A model generated the notes under the pieces. It saw nothing but the letters and a program-made list of their open reading frames with translations, was not told the DNA's origin and did no database searches. This document shows, in pieces, positions 46,353 to 58,262 of a stretch of 64,000 nt of DNA (its first letter is position 1; every line of letters starts with the position of its first letter). The DNA comes from Hofstenia miamia (taxonomy: Eukaryota; Xenacoelomorpha; Acoela). The translations under genes were made by a program, and so were the position numbers. The DNA is taken from contig SCFE01000006.1 in the NCBI GenBank assembly GCA_004352715.1, positions 372,037 to 436,036 of the forward strand. Direction: 5' to 3'.

Positions 46353-47352
46353 NNNNNNNNNNNNNNNNNNNNNNNNNNNNNNNNNNNNNNNNNNNNNNNN
46401 NNNNNNNNNNNNNNNNNNNNNNNNNNNNNNNNNNNNNNNNNNNNNNNNNNNNNNNNNNNNNNNNNNNNNNNNNNNNNNNNNNNNNNNNNNNNNNNNNNNN
46501 NNNNNNNNNNNNNNNNNNNNNNNNNNNNNNNNNNNNNNNNNNNNNNNNNNNNNNNNNNNNNNNNNNNNNNNNNNNNNNNNNNNNNNNNNNNNNNNNNNNN
46601 NNNNNNNNNNNNNNNNNNNNNNNNNNNNNNNNNNNNNNNNNNNNNNNNNNNNNNNNNNNNNNNNNNNNNNNNNNNNNNNNNNNNNNNNNNNNNNNNNNNN
46701 NNNNNNNNNNNNNNNNNNNNNNNNNNNNNNNNNNNNNNNNNNNNNNNNNNNNNNNNNNNNNNNNNNNNNNNNNNNNNNNNNNNNNNNNNNNNNNNNNNNN
46801 NNNNNNNNNNNNNNNNNNNNNNNNNNNNNNNNNNNNNNNNNNNNNNNNNNNNNNNNNNNNNNNNNNNNNNNNNNNNNNNNNNNNNNNNNNNNNNNNNNNN
46901 NNNNNNNNNNNNNNNNNNNNNNNNNNNNNNNNNNNNNNNNNNNNNNNNNNNNNNNNNNNNNNNNNNNNNNNNNNNNNNNNNNNNNNNNNNNNNNNNNNNN
47001 NNNNNNNNNNNNNNNNNNNNNNNNNNNNNNNNNNNNNNNNNNNNNNNNNNNNNNNNNNNNNNNNNNNNNNNNNNNNNNNNNNNNNNNNNNNNNNNNNNNN
47101 NNNNNNNNNNNNNNNNNNNNNNNNNNNNNNNNNNNNNNNNNNNNNNNNNNNNNNNNNNNNNNNNNNNNNNNNNNNNNNNNNNNNNNNNNNNNNNNNNNNN
47201 NNNNNNNNNNNNNNNNNNNNNNNNNNNNNNNNNNNNNNNNNNNNNNNNNNNNNNNNNNNNNNNNNNNNNNNNNNNNNNNNNNNNNNNNNNNNNNNNNNNN
47301 NNNNNNNNNNNNNNNNNNNNNNNNNNNNNNNNNNNNNNNNNNNNNNNNNNNN
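46353..47352. other. 1000-N assembly gap
   Basis: Exactly 1000 N, the usual placeholder for a gap of unknown length. Confidence 0.99.
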
Positions 47353-47360
47353 TAATACAC

Positions 47361-47509
47361 TGGATGCGACACTGATATCAAGTTTAGGCCATCAAGTACA
47401 TAAATTGCCACTTTGATCCAATCACAATGATTGCGTTCCTCTTACGTAAGCGCCACCACTTACGCTCATTGGTTGATTTCGGCCTAAACTTGAAACAGTG
47501 TCGCATCCA
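47361..47509. mobile_element. 149-bp foldback MITE
   Basis: TGGATGCGACACTG...CAAGTTTAGGCC at the left is inverted as GGCCTAAACTTG...CAGTGTCGCATCCA at the right, about 30 bp per arm. The whole unit can fold into a hairpin. It begins 9 bp after the gap. Confidence 0.8.
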
Positions 47510-47530
47510 TTTATAATCGCGTAATCCCCG

Positions 47531-48199
47531 CCCAGGGTCAATGGATTTAAATTAATATGATTTAAATCAAACAAAAATCAAATAAATCAGGCAGCCAATT
47601 TCCCATAACTGAATTGGCGACTTTATCCACTAAGGCGATTTCACATGATAAAGCAAAGCTTTAAATCAAATACTTACATAAATAACACACAATAAGGATT
47701 TTTGATTTTTCTTACTTAACCCTTCAATTTTTGCTTTTTTTGTTTATTAATTAATTTCATTTACTATATTGATAGATTATTTGCATTTTAATGGACAACA
47801 AAGCTGTCTCATTCTGTATATCACAAACTATAAGTTTTAAAAACAAGAAAAAACACAGAAAATTTTGGACTAAATCATGAATTTCCAAGTCTTAACAATC
47901 TAAATGAGTTATAAATTGCTTACTGCTGCAGCTTACAAGTCAGCAATTTGAACACCTGATTTCTATGTGTTTGATCAAAATATTTTGCTCTAAGTATAGT
48001 ATGGTTTTGAATATACATGTGACAAACAAGTTACGCATTCCATTATGATTAGATTAATACATTTTTAGTTCCAAATATTTTTTTGAGTTCCAGCAACTTT
48101 CTCATGGCACATCAGATTTAAATAAAAAAATGTCATTTAAATCAAAAAATCTTATTTTATTGATTTTTTTGAAAAAATCGGATTATTCACACCCCTGGA
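47531..48199. mobile_element. Possible hAT-like non-autonomous element
   Basis: Begins CAGGGTCAATGGATTTAAAT and ends ATTCACACCCCTG, with GATTTAAATCAAA-type words inverted near both ends. Ends are short and imperfect and no target duplication is seen. Confidence 0.35.
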
Positions 48200-48521
48200 A
48201 TGATCTAATTAGTATTTCAGAAAAGAATGATTAAAGTAATGTACAAAGGAGGCAGCTGAACTCTTTTATTAATATTGTTTGTTTTACATATAATCAAGGC
48301 TCAACATAACAAATAATTTGAAGTAAATTGATTGAACATTTCTTGTCAAAATGAAAAATGTTGTCATTGATTTTTTCAAACACATAATAAAACAAGGTGA
48401 TAAGATGTGTATATATTTATATCAAAATAAACATCTGAAGATTTTTTAGATGCCCATTCGGAAATAAAAGTGAATTTGCTTTTCAGATGATGGATCCTGA
48501 ACCTCAACTATCTAATAGAAT

Positions 48522-48733
48522 CAGGGGTGTACGTAAGATTTTCTAACGGGTCGACATCTCAGTCATGTCCAAGCGGTGTGAAGCCTCGCGAAAAATTTTA
48601 AATATACTGAATAAATAGTTTTTAACTTTTTTAATATTTTGCAGAACATTGTTTTGATTTAGCCAATCAAAATTAATTTTGAAAACCTGACAAGGGACGT
48701 TCCACCATGCTCTCTTTTTTGCGTACACCACTG
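48522..48733. mobile_element. 212-bp hAT MITE with 8-bp target duplication
   Basis: CAGGGGTGTACGTAAGA at the left is inverted as GCGTACACCACTG at the right. The flanks AATAGAAT and AATATAAT match at 7 of 8 bases, as expected for hAT. The interior (reverse strand: GTCAGGTTTTCAAAATTAAT, then GATTGGCTAAATCAA) resembles 34160-34190 and its copy at 35086, defining a dispersed family. Confidence 0.72.
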
Positions 48734-48949
48734 AATATAATGTATATTCTTTTTTCTACCAAATTCCTAAAAATATGAGCATTTCTTGATATTTCTATAG
48801 GATTGCGTTTAACATATTCTAGAATCAAATCTGAAATTGAACGAAAATTCAATATCAAAATTTGGTATAACGATTTCTGTAAATTTTCAACTTTCCTTAT
48901 AATGTTTTCGCCGCGCAATCCATACAATTAAACATTAGAACGAATTGGG

Positions 48950-49400
48950 GGCTAGCAGCTGTTTGACCCAACACTTTTAAATCAGTTGAAGTAGACTAGT
49001 TTCTTTTCTTACAAATAAGATGTAGCGTTTGAGAACATTTTGGAACCGTTTTCTCGATATAACTCTCGAAATTCATAGTATTGGTAATGATTAGTCCAAA
49101 TACACGTAGTTGAGTATCATTTTTCCCTGCAATTGCGTGACCTGGCCTAGCAGGGGAAATTCAATTTCTTGAGTGCGTATCTGGTAAACATCGATCTTTA
49201 ACTTGTTTGACTACATTGGCGGGGTAATCGTTTCCAACATCTCCACCAACAACACAGGTTACATCATCAGCAAATTTAAAAATGAAGAAAAACTACCAAA
49301 ACCAGATAAATCGTTGTAGAACAATTTGAACAGAGCAGGCTCTAAGTCCATACCTTCCGGGGCTTCTAGTTTTGTGGTCATTATTGATTATATTTGATAA
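48950..49400 (-). pseudogene. Non-LTR reverse transcriptase fragment
   Basis: Minus strand: APEGMDLEPALFKLFYNDLS corresponds to the RT block PQGS.LGPLLFNLYINDL. After a frameshift, FKFADDVTCVVGGDVGND carries the F.DD catalytic box (present as FADD). Then TQLRVFGLIITNTMNFESYI recalls K.LGV..D..LNF..HI. Stops and at least two frameshifts; not functional. Flanking sequences do not show the rest of the element. Confidence 0.68.
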
Positions 49401-50326
49401 CCGAACACAACTCATATTTCGAATGCACTTAATTTTGAAATCTTTGTATGAATTGTAGTTTAGATGAATTATTTTAAATAACCTTTGCAGATGTTTAAAA
49501 CACCAGATAGTGCAAATTCACCACTAGAGCCGAGCTTATTTTTCTTCAAGTTTCATAAGTAGCCTTTTCAAGGTTTCTAGAAAGGTTTGTTGGGACAGAT
49601 TGAACACAAATCGTTCAATACATTTACATTTCCTTTTAAAGCAGAGCTAATTTTGGAAGGCTTCATTACTTCAAGTGCATTTTTTAAATTCTCTAGTAAA
49701 GAAGTTCCTGATGGCCAAAAGCTCCTTTTTTAATTTATATAGATATATATATATATTTATATCTCCCGCTAAATCTTTTTTAATTAAATAAATATATATA
49801 TATATATATATTGAAGCTTGTTTTTCAATTTTTTAAGCTCACAATTGAGTCTTTTCATATCATCTTTACTTGTGCAGCATATGTAAAAATATTATTGCTT
49901 CCTTATGTCCACCCTTGTGTTAGGTTAGAATCAGCTTTGAATATATGCAAGAGATTTTTCTGTCATTGTATTTAAACAACTGAAAGCGCTATATAATAGC
50001 AATTGTATTTTCTCGTTAAGCAACCTTGAATCTTCAGTAAATAGGAATTTTATTTAGATTTTCTTTGCTTAAAAGGCACTCTTACAAACTTTAAGAAATA
50101 GCTAATTGAGTTTTTCACGCCTAAGGAATTTTTCTTTAAAGGAATATTTTTAATTTATAATTTTCTCTCTTGACAAATATAAAGGCATTTCACACGACAA
50201 TTTAATTGTTTTGCGTTACGAAACTTCGTTTATTTTTAGTTGATCACTTATTAAAAGCGCTTATAGGTTTGTATTTTTCGCAGCAATTTTTATAAATACT
50301 TTTACAACTAAATTTTAACCGAGCTG

Positions 50327-50609
50327 CAGGCGCGTACCTAGATATTTATAAGGGAGTCGGATTTTTCTGAAAAGGGCATTTCTATTCTTTTTTTACAAAA
50401 AATGAAAAAGTTATTTTTCTAGTGATGTGTATATTAACAATCATGGTTCAGTAATGTAATACATATAATATAAAATATGAAAATTTTATAACACCACGCA
50501 CGTGGAATAACAAATATGGTTTACCATATGTAACTTTAATTTCAAAAAGGGCAGGTCATCTAAAAGAGGGGGTCGTTCGCACCCAACGACCCCCCTAGGT
50601 ACGCGCCTG
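50327..50609. mobile_element. MITE of the CAGGCGCG family, copy 2
   Basis: Same 15-bp inverted ends as copies 1 and 3, body nearly identical, but about 10 bp longer near the right end. There GGGGGTCGTTCGCACCCAAC extends into GACCCCCC, making a longer subterminal hairpin. Flanks unrelated to the other copies. Confidence 0.85.
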
Positions 50610-51063
50610 ATCTACATAATGAAAATTATAGTTGAAAATTTCTATAGCCGAGAGCATATATTGATTTTCAAAAAATCCTAAAAGGAAAAAAAATTCCATA
50701 GACATTTCTCCTCACAGTTGTCAAGATACTTTTCAAATAACAATCGTACAAGGATTTTGACATTACCATTTCTAGTGACAACAGCCCACTAACTTTGTGG
50801 AAATTCATAAAACCAAAATTCCAGCATTATCTATGGTTCTGAAAGGTTAACTTTTATATATCCTGTGATATTTGAGGTGTTTGAATTTTTAAATTCCTAG
50901 AATAAACTGGGAGTTGTGGGGAGATTAAAGCTTTTTATACATACAGTTTGTATTAATTTTTATTATAGTAATTTGTTCACATTATTTATATTATATTTTT
51001 GAAAATATTAGCAATGACGTTTTTGTTATATTTCTGTTCTTTTTACCTCTTCCACTTAATAAA

Positions 51064-51064
<1 letters not shown>

Positions 51065-51109
<45 letters not shown>
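51065..51109. repeat. (AT)n microsatellite
   Basis: About 45 bp of TA dinucleotides. Confidence 0.95.
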
Positions 51110-51111
<2 letters not shown>

Positions 51112-51277
51112 TTTAAAACTATAATTTACGATTTCCATATATAATACTTACATTTTCAGCCTTTAAAAATACAATTTCAAGAGAGCCATTAAAGTTGGGG
51201 GAATTTATACTTTGAATTTCACTGCACTTTTCTTAAAATACCGGAAAATTACGTAAGACTATAATATATGGATTTGT

Positions 51278-51279
<2 letters not shown>

Positions 51280-51313
<34 letters not shown>
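51280..51313. repeat. (AT)n microsatellite
   Basis: About 34 bp of TA dinucleotides. Confidence 0.95.
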
Positions 51314-51315
<2 letters not shown>

Positions 51316-51759
51316 CTGAAGCTTTAACCTTATTTACCACAAGGAATTTATTCCTACCCTATAAACTTCTTAAAATTATAGCTGTTTGAAAACCCCGATA
51401 TGTCTGACTTTTACTTTTATAGTATGAATTGTGACAAAATCTGCACTAATTTCCCCCAACAGTTCTCTTATTATAGGACTTCCTATGACAATGTGAGTCC
51501 AAAATCAAACACAATCCTAATCACTGATGACAAGTCATGAAAGAGCAAAGACAGTCAGTCTCCGGCAAGCCTTCAATGGTCAGAGGGTGGTAAGAATCTC
51601 CGGACAACAGGCGGACTCCACAATCCACACAGGAATCCAAACAGACCAATGGACAACAGCATAAGTGGACAGATGAGCAGAACAGGACAGCATTTGAGTG
51701 TTACAGAAGAAGCAGACCAGATGAGAGGTGTTGTAGGAAGAGAATGTTGGAAGAATGGA

Positions 51760-52680
51760 AAAAGCAGAAACAGGAGTAGAAATTACAGAGCAGACGCTTG
51801 CTAGTCAGGTCAGAAAGTTGAAGCTGGATGAGAATAAGGGAAAAAAGAGATGAACAGGCAAAGCAAATGGGAAATGAAGTGGCAGATGTAGTAGCAGAAG
51901 CAGTAGAAACAGCAGAAACCGCAGATGTAGAAAAAAAGGCAGCAATAATGGAAAGGATGAAGGAAGAAATTAATGAGAGAAATAGGCTGCCAGTCCCAAG
52001 AGGAGTTAAGAAAAGCAAGTTAGCAGTAGAGACAGCAAAGGTCAATAAAGCGTTGGAGAGGATAGATGCTAGGAGTGTCACAGAAGTAAATAGCTTAGTG
52101 TATGCAGGCGCATGGGAGGTGCTGAAGAATGTAGGCATGGACATGAAGAGGAAAAGGCGACCGTAAGGTTCTGGGAGAATATATGGGGAAGTGAGGGACC
52201 AGAGATATAGATAGAGAGTGAGCAGATAATGCATGAAGAATTCTGGAGGAACACAGAAAAATGTGACAAAGAAGAAAGCAACAAGTGGTTAAAGAAGGCA
52301 GGACTAAAAAGAGAAACAGAATCACTGATAATGGCAGCACAGGAGCGAGTAATAAGTGTGGGCTATGTAAGAAAGAGCATGAGACAGTAGATCATCTGAT
52401 AGCAGGGTGCGAGAAGTTAGCATGACAAGTAGGGACAAATGGTAAACTAGAGCTTGAGCAGGGAGCATGGGTTAGAAGCAGGAGACAAGTGGTATGACCA
52501 CAAAGAACAGGGCATCACAGAAAATGAGAATGTTAAGATACTGTGGGACTTCAACATCCAGACAAGCAAGGTCATAGAAGCAAGGAGACCGGACATAGTA
52601 GTTGTAGTAGTTGTAGACAAAGAGAAAAGATTAGGAACAGTGAGACATAGCAGTACCTAAGGACAGGAATGTAGAAAGCA
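51760..52680 (+). pseudogene. Internally deleted non-LTR retrotransposon ORF2 remnant
   Basis: The first part (51828-52166) is open and reads RLPVPRGVKKSKLAVETAKV, NKALERIDARSVTEVNSLVY and AGAWEVLKNVG, a pre-RT region known from animal non-LTR polyproteins. Immediately after come C-terminal blocks: SNKWLKKAGLKRETESLIMA, CKKEHETVDHLIAGCEKLA-like sequence (a CCHC-type finger) and WYDHKEQGITENENVKILWD, then FNIQTSKVIEARRPDIVVVV. The whole RT domain between them (expected several hundred residues) is missing. Two minus-strand ORFs here are shadows. Purine-rich and less AT-rich than its surroundings. Confidence 0.65.
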
Positions 52681-53029
52681 AGAAGAAAGAGCTTAGCAAG
52701 TGGCATTGTGGGTTGTGAGCACGGATCAATACAATGTGATTCAATGTTGAAAATTCAAATTGAATGTTAATTTTTTGAATTTGTTTCTTTATTTGTGCAC
52801 AACTTTCATTGGTTGGTTTTAATTGGCCAATGTGCTTGTTTCAAATTATGTTGCGACACATTCGTTTGTTTATCTTCTCATGTGGGGGTGTGCTTCATCA
52901 TTCCTGTTGATTATATTTTATGACTCAATATAAAAAATTTGAATGCATAAACATAGCCTTAATGATTTAAAAATATCGTTTCTTTAGTTTTGCACTGCAC
53001 TATATATATATATATTAACGTCTTCGGTA

Positions 53030-53450
53030 GTATTCAGGTCTCATCCATCGTTATCAGTTGCCGCTAAAAGCTGCCGCCTTAGCTTTCAACACCATTCAAA
53101 TGTTCCCCGCCTAATCTTCTGTTTTCTCGTTAACAAACATGACACGCACCGGGCTGTAAGTTTTCGCATGAATTATGTGATGTATGGAGGCAACATCAAG
53201 TCCTGTTACAGATTGAGCCTCCCGAATTGTCATTCGTTGCTCGTTCAAAATGAATCTGTCTACCATCTCACTGTTCATCACCGTCGTATTGGATTTGCTT
53301 TTTCTTTGATCTTTTTGCAGCGATGCTCTTTCTTGAACCCAGTCGTCAACTGTTGATCTTCACCGCATTCTATTCAAAAACTTTCTCTAATCGCGCGACT
53401 ATCCCGGAATCTTATTTTCCTTTCACAAGAAAAAAACTATGGCGCGTTGG
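53030..53450 (-). pseudogene. Mariner transposase N-terminal remnant
   Basis: The minus strand reads STVDDWVQERASLQKDQRKS, then NSEMVDRFILNEQRMTIREA and QSVTGLDVASIHHIIHAKTY, then VNEKTED and a stop. This is the second helix-turn-helix of mariner transposases (V...I....R.T..EIA...G.S..SVH.ILH). The catalytic part is absent. It directly adjoins MITE copy 3. Confidence 0.65.
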
Positions 53451-53473
53451 TTTGCAGTCGCGTCTTCAACCTA

Positions 53474-53746
53474 CAGGCGCGTACCTAGAAATTTATAAAG
53501 GGGGGTCGGATTTTTCTGAAAAATGCATTTCTATTCTTTTTTTACAAAAAATGAAAAAGTTATTTTTTAGTGATGTGTATATTAACAATCATGGTTCACT
53601 AATGTAATACATATAATATAAAATATGAAAATTTTATAACACCACGCACGTGGAATAACAAATATGGTTTACCATATGTAACTTTAATTCCAAAAAGGGC
53701 ATGTCATCTAAAAAGGGGGGTCGTTGGGCCCCTAGGTACGCGCCTG
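53474..53746. mobile_element. MITE of the CAGGCGCG family, copy 3
   Basis: Ends and body as copy 1 (273 bp). Left flank unrelated to copy 1, right flank identical to copy 1 for 261 bp. Confidence 0.85.
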
Positions 53747-54262
53747 CGAATTACATAAAGCTACAATAAAAACGACATTTCAGAAAACACATCCTTAGGA
53801 CGCATAAAATAAAATATATGACCAATTTTACATACTAAAGGATACTTCTAAAATCTCATTTGTCGAAAAAATGCTTCGCAATTTTTGCAGAAAGTGATAA
53901 TTCTCTTTCTATTCACAGCAATACTATATTGTTTAGAGAAGAATATGGATCACCAATAACTATATATATAGATCAAGTAATAAAAAAACTCATTTAGCCT
54001 CCGTATGCAAACTTGGGGTCTATTGAACCCCAACACGAAACTTTGCTGTATTTCCAATTATCCTCATATTACATTTATTAGGATGCATAGTTGAGTGCCT
54101 GAAAGCGCCAACTTTATGTGATCTTCAGCATTTAATTTTTTAAAACTTAGTCGTGATATACATAACTATCATTATGATTTTTCAGTGGGGTCTGAAAGAA
54201 CCCAAATTTGTAAACTAGGAATATTATTAAGGTTTGCATACGCTATTTGTCTATGAAATAAA

Positions 54263-54455
54263 AAAATGGCTAATCAATAGACTTTCCCAAAGTTAAGTGA
54301 GTATTTAATCAACATATTTTGTAGATAATAGAAATACTTCATAAGTAATACATCAGCAGCTGATACTGATTCTAAAAAAGGAATTGTAAACAATTCAGCG
54401 ATATATATCAGCAAAGGTTGCTAATCTGTGCTAAGTTAATGAAAGTCTCGATTTG
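54263..54455 (+). repeat. Dispersed repeat, copy B
   Basis: Homologue of 42220-42400; shares GAAATACTTCATAAGTAATA, CATCAGCAGC and AAGGAATTGTAAACAATTCA in order. Confidence 0.65.
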
Positions 54456-55459
54456 AAAACATTTTGGTATTGAAAGCACTACTACCAATAAAACTTTACT
54501 AATACCAATTTTCGACAAAGATATTCAAAATGCCATAAAAATTAAATATATTTAGAACTTCCTCCATATATATAGTTGAAAAAAAGACATTTTACTGAGA
54601 GCGAGATATATATTTTCGTACAAGTAGCGAAATACATGCGCTGTCTTAGTATAGAAAAGTCCTATTATATCAAAAAATCAAAAATTCAGTTATTGTTATC
54701 AGGCATTACTTTGAAGCTTAACAATTCAACTCGTGCATGAATGAGAAATGCAAGTGTCCTATTTGTTATCCAGTGGCTGTATGATGATAGAATGCAATAG
54801 TCCTATCTGGCTAAAATAACCACCTGTTTGTTATATAAAAGAATGCATTAATGGCCAACAAAAAATATGTGATATTTTAGCTGATGATGTAATCAAAAAT
54901 GGAGGGAAAATCAAAATCTCTAGTTTTCTTTGACTACACAAATTCTCAATTGTTTCGATGATTATATGAGTTAGAGGTTAATGTAACTTCACATTTTGAA
55001 TTAAAAACAGCAGAACACGTGATTTAGATTGCATTTTTAAACTAGTAGATTCTATGCAGTTATTGTTAATATTTTTATGTCTATAAATAAGAAATAGTTT
55101 GAATTTTTATGATTTTGGATTGTATAACTATCTATAAAAGATAGTATGTAGTACATATAGTAATTTTTCAATATTAACACAATTACAATTAAAAGGCACA
55201 ATTACCCAGAACTAATGCTTGCGAGTTCCGAAAAATCACAAACCTCGTTTACTTGATGACATCAACGCATGCAATCAGTATACTACCTTTAGTACCAATT
55301 CTACAAGGTTAAAATATTTAAACTAAATTTTCTCATATTTTAATAATGGCAAATTAGGATAAAGTAAGCCCTTTAGTGACATATATATGCAAAAATACTA
55401 TATTTATTCAAAAAAACATGTTAAGATGTTTGAAAATTACAAGACACTTTTCATATAAT

Positions 55460-56286
55460 TTGAAGTATGGCTGAGTCCGCACAGGATAAATCCGTATAAT
55501 ACGAGCAGGGCAGGATAAAATTGAGATTTCGTTAAATCCGGATAAAATCAACATTGGAAGTTGAAGACTAGACCCTTGAATACATCATCATTATATTCTT
55601 CATTAGTTTTAGCAGTATTGTAGTGTCATACACGCATTGGGGTCGATTTTGAAATTGACTCCATTAAACAACAACCTGCAAATCTTTTCGAAAAAAGATG
55701 TAAAGAGTTTTAGAACTATTTCACAAGCTGTATTACGATTGACTGTTTTACAAGGACTCCTTTTTATCTTAGTTTGCTGTCGACATGTTTGCAATTCCTG
55801 CAACTAGCGTACCTAATGAAACAATTTTCTCGTCATACAGTTTTATCATCAACATATTTACACTTTGCTTAAGCGATGGAAATGTAAATGTTTCGTTGAA
55901 TCAGAGAATGGAAAATACTTTGTAACAGGTTTATTCATTTAACTTTTTTTAGATTGCTTTAAAAAACTATTTAATTTTCTTGATAAATCACTGCCGGTCA
56001 AAATTTTTTAAAGGAAACTTTGCTAAGGGAAATATTGGAACGCAACATAATATTTTAACGTAACAAGATTGCACTGCACTGCCTTATTCAATGTATTGCT
56101 GTTCGCAAGCTAGTTAATGAGAAGATCTTGTTTTGCAAATTGCGTGCGGTTAAGATAAAAAACGGGAGGTTGATTTACTGATGAAAAATATGAGAAGTTC
56201 CAAATTCTAAAATATGTCAGTTACTCTGGATAAATGCGGACAGAATATAATAAATGCAAATCCGAACAACTCAGCCCTAGTTTCAA
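55460..56286. mobile_element. Possible inverted-repeat element
   Basis: TTGAAGTATGGCTGAGT (55460-55476) is inverted as ACTCAGCCCTAGTTTCAA (56269-56286). AGGATAAATCCG-like words near the left recur inverted near the right. 0.83 kb, no recognisable protein inside. Confidence 0.45.
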
Positions 56287-58067
56287 GAATTTAATTCTTG
56301 GGTGGTTACACAGCTTTAAAAAGGAGGGAATAAAGGTTTCATGTATAGAAAAAATGAGCAGAGAATATCAAACAAATTAAAAAGTACAGTGTCTCATATA
56401 CTGTCCACATGTATCTGACCGTTCTTTTCATACTAATATAGTCGATTCTTTATGTCTAAACAAATCTAAACTTGCAAAAAGATTAAAATAAAACCTCTTA
56501 ATATCAAAATAATTCGCCTTGTACTATACTTATTTCAAGTACTAATGACAACATATTTTTTCTTTGTATATACATGCAATTTCCTGTATGCAAAAAAAAT
56601 ATCAAAGAAAAATTGAAAATAAAACACTGATTAATTTAGGAAATGTTTAACTTTTAAATTAACTAACAATACACTTGTAAGTCGAATTTCGTTATAACTC
56701 TTAAAATTAGTAAACCTTAATAATTTCTCTTATGCGAAGAATATTATAATTTAATTCCAACACAAAATAATTCAAAAAATACAATGAGTGCACTTCTAAA
56801 TATAGACAAATTAATCATCAACTGCGCATTAGAAGTATTATAAGAGCAGAAAGTATCAGGAACATGTAACTGGTGTTTACAAATAAATTGTGGATAAGAA
56901 ATTAAAATATGTGATAAGTTGTAAAACTTTGAATAAAATATAAACATTATTAAATAAAATGATAACAGTAACTTAAAGCTAGTTATAAATACACAAAACT
57001 CAACCCCATAATTTTCTTTTCCAGTGTTTTAGATCAAAGAAAAAATAATTATTAAATTTACTTAATACCAAAATATAATTACAAAGTGTAATACATCGCA
57101 CTTTTAATGGTTAATAGGATTTGGCGAAATTCATAAATTATGCTTTATTTAAAAGCCTTGTTAAATAGTACGGAATAAACAATAAATATTCGAACCGTCT
57201 AAAAATAAATGTAAAATTAATTGAAAGAAATATACACATTAAAAATATTAAAATAAATTTTCTATAATAAATGCTTCATTTGACAATTATGGTCAATTAT
57301 AAAATAGCCTTCTTAATGGAAAATTCACACTAAAATACGCCATTAAGCAATAAACTGGTTTAATAGTGCAGCACACTACTGTGATTAGCCTTGCATTTTG
57401 TAATTCTAGTCAAATTAACGCATCGATCATATTCAAGACTGACAAAAAACCGTTGTTGCAATCATGACTGCGACAAATCAATGGGCTTAAACTAGACATT
57501 AATTCTATATCAATTTCATACAACATTGTCCATGATGTTAGATGACTTCAATTTTTAAAGAATATTAAATTCAAAAACATCATTCCCCCAAAAATCGCTG
57601 GAACTTAATTAGGGAATTGTTGTTTCGTCGTCAAATAGTAGTAATTTTCCCATTTTCAAAGAATAACTGTTTCACTATACAACATTTGAAGGATACGCAA
57701 AGTATGAATCTCGTACAATTAACAACCAAAATTCAAAGGCTATTGCAACTTTGAAACTAATAAAACTTTTCAATATGTGCATAACATCAGATAATATTAA
57801 CCATATAGTTATCTATCAACATTTCTCAGTAATTATTAAGAGAAAATTCGCTAAATGCGTTAAGAAAAAGCATTGGTAGATGTACAAATAATTTCAAAAA
57901 GTACCAATAGTAAACAATATTAATCCACAACGTCTAAGGGAAACCACTATAGGGAATTGAATGATGTGTTATTAAAACAAAGAAGTAAAAAACATTAAAA
58001 GAATAATTTACTCAATTGTACAAAATTAACTAAAACTTTGTGTGAACCTAATAAAATAGAATTTCAA
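56287..58067. other. AT-rich sequence downstream of the exchanger stop codon
   Basis: The part nearest 58067 is presumably the exchanger 3' UTR. A minus-strand AATAAA lies at 57149-57144, about 0.9 kb past the stop, but none is closer and none is certain. No other gene or element recognised. Confidence 0.4.
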
Positions 58068-58262
58068 TCAGGCAGGACATTCGAGAGTGTTCTGACCAAT
58101 GAGCACCGCGAAACAGAGGAAAATGATATAAAGCACCATCATTGATATGCCCATCATGAGGTTGAGACGCCAACGGAAGATGATGATGGCGATGAAGACG
58201 GCCATGAGCATAACGAAGAGCATGAGAATATAGCACATGAGCCCGTCTGAATTGACATGAAC
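58068..58262 (-). CDS. K+-dependent Na+/Ca2+ exchanger (NCKX/SLC24), last exon
   Basis: Acceptor TTTAG|GTTCATGTC at 58262, phase 0, then 64 codons and TGA. The product VHVNSDGLMCYILMLFVMLM, AVFIAIIIFRWRLNLMMGIS and MMVLYIIFLCFAVLIGQN, ending TLECPA, has two strongly hydrophobic segments. These are the last two transmembrane helices of the exchanger, with the family's conserved K/RWR.N linker between them. It follows the exon at 61997-61602 in phase (...NSTST|VHVNSDG). Higher GC and many Ile/Val/Met codons set it apart from the surrounding AT-rich DNA. Confidence 0.9.
   Translation of the reverse strand, partial: VHVNSDGLMCYILMLFVMLMAVFIAIIIFRWRLNLMMGISMMVLYIIFLCFAVLIGQNTLECPA

Noticed and set aside
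52078-52340. Minus-strand hydrophobic ORFs (and 51701-52234)
   Set aside because: They are complements of the purine-rich non-LTR remnant on the plus strand; their leucine/serine richness follows from that composition.
58048-58236. Minus-strand ORF rich in His (RLHRHHHLPLASQPHDGH)
   Set aside because: It is the wrong-frame shadow of the last NCKX exon.
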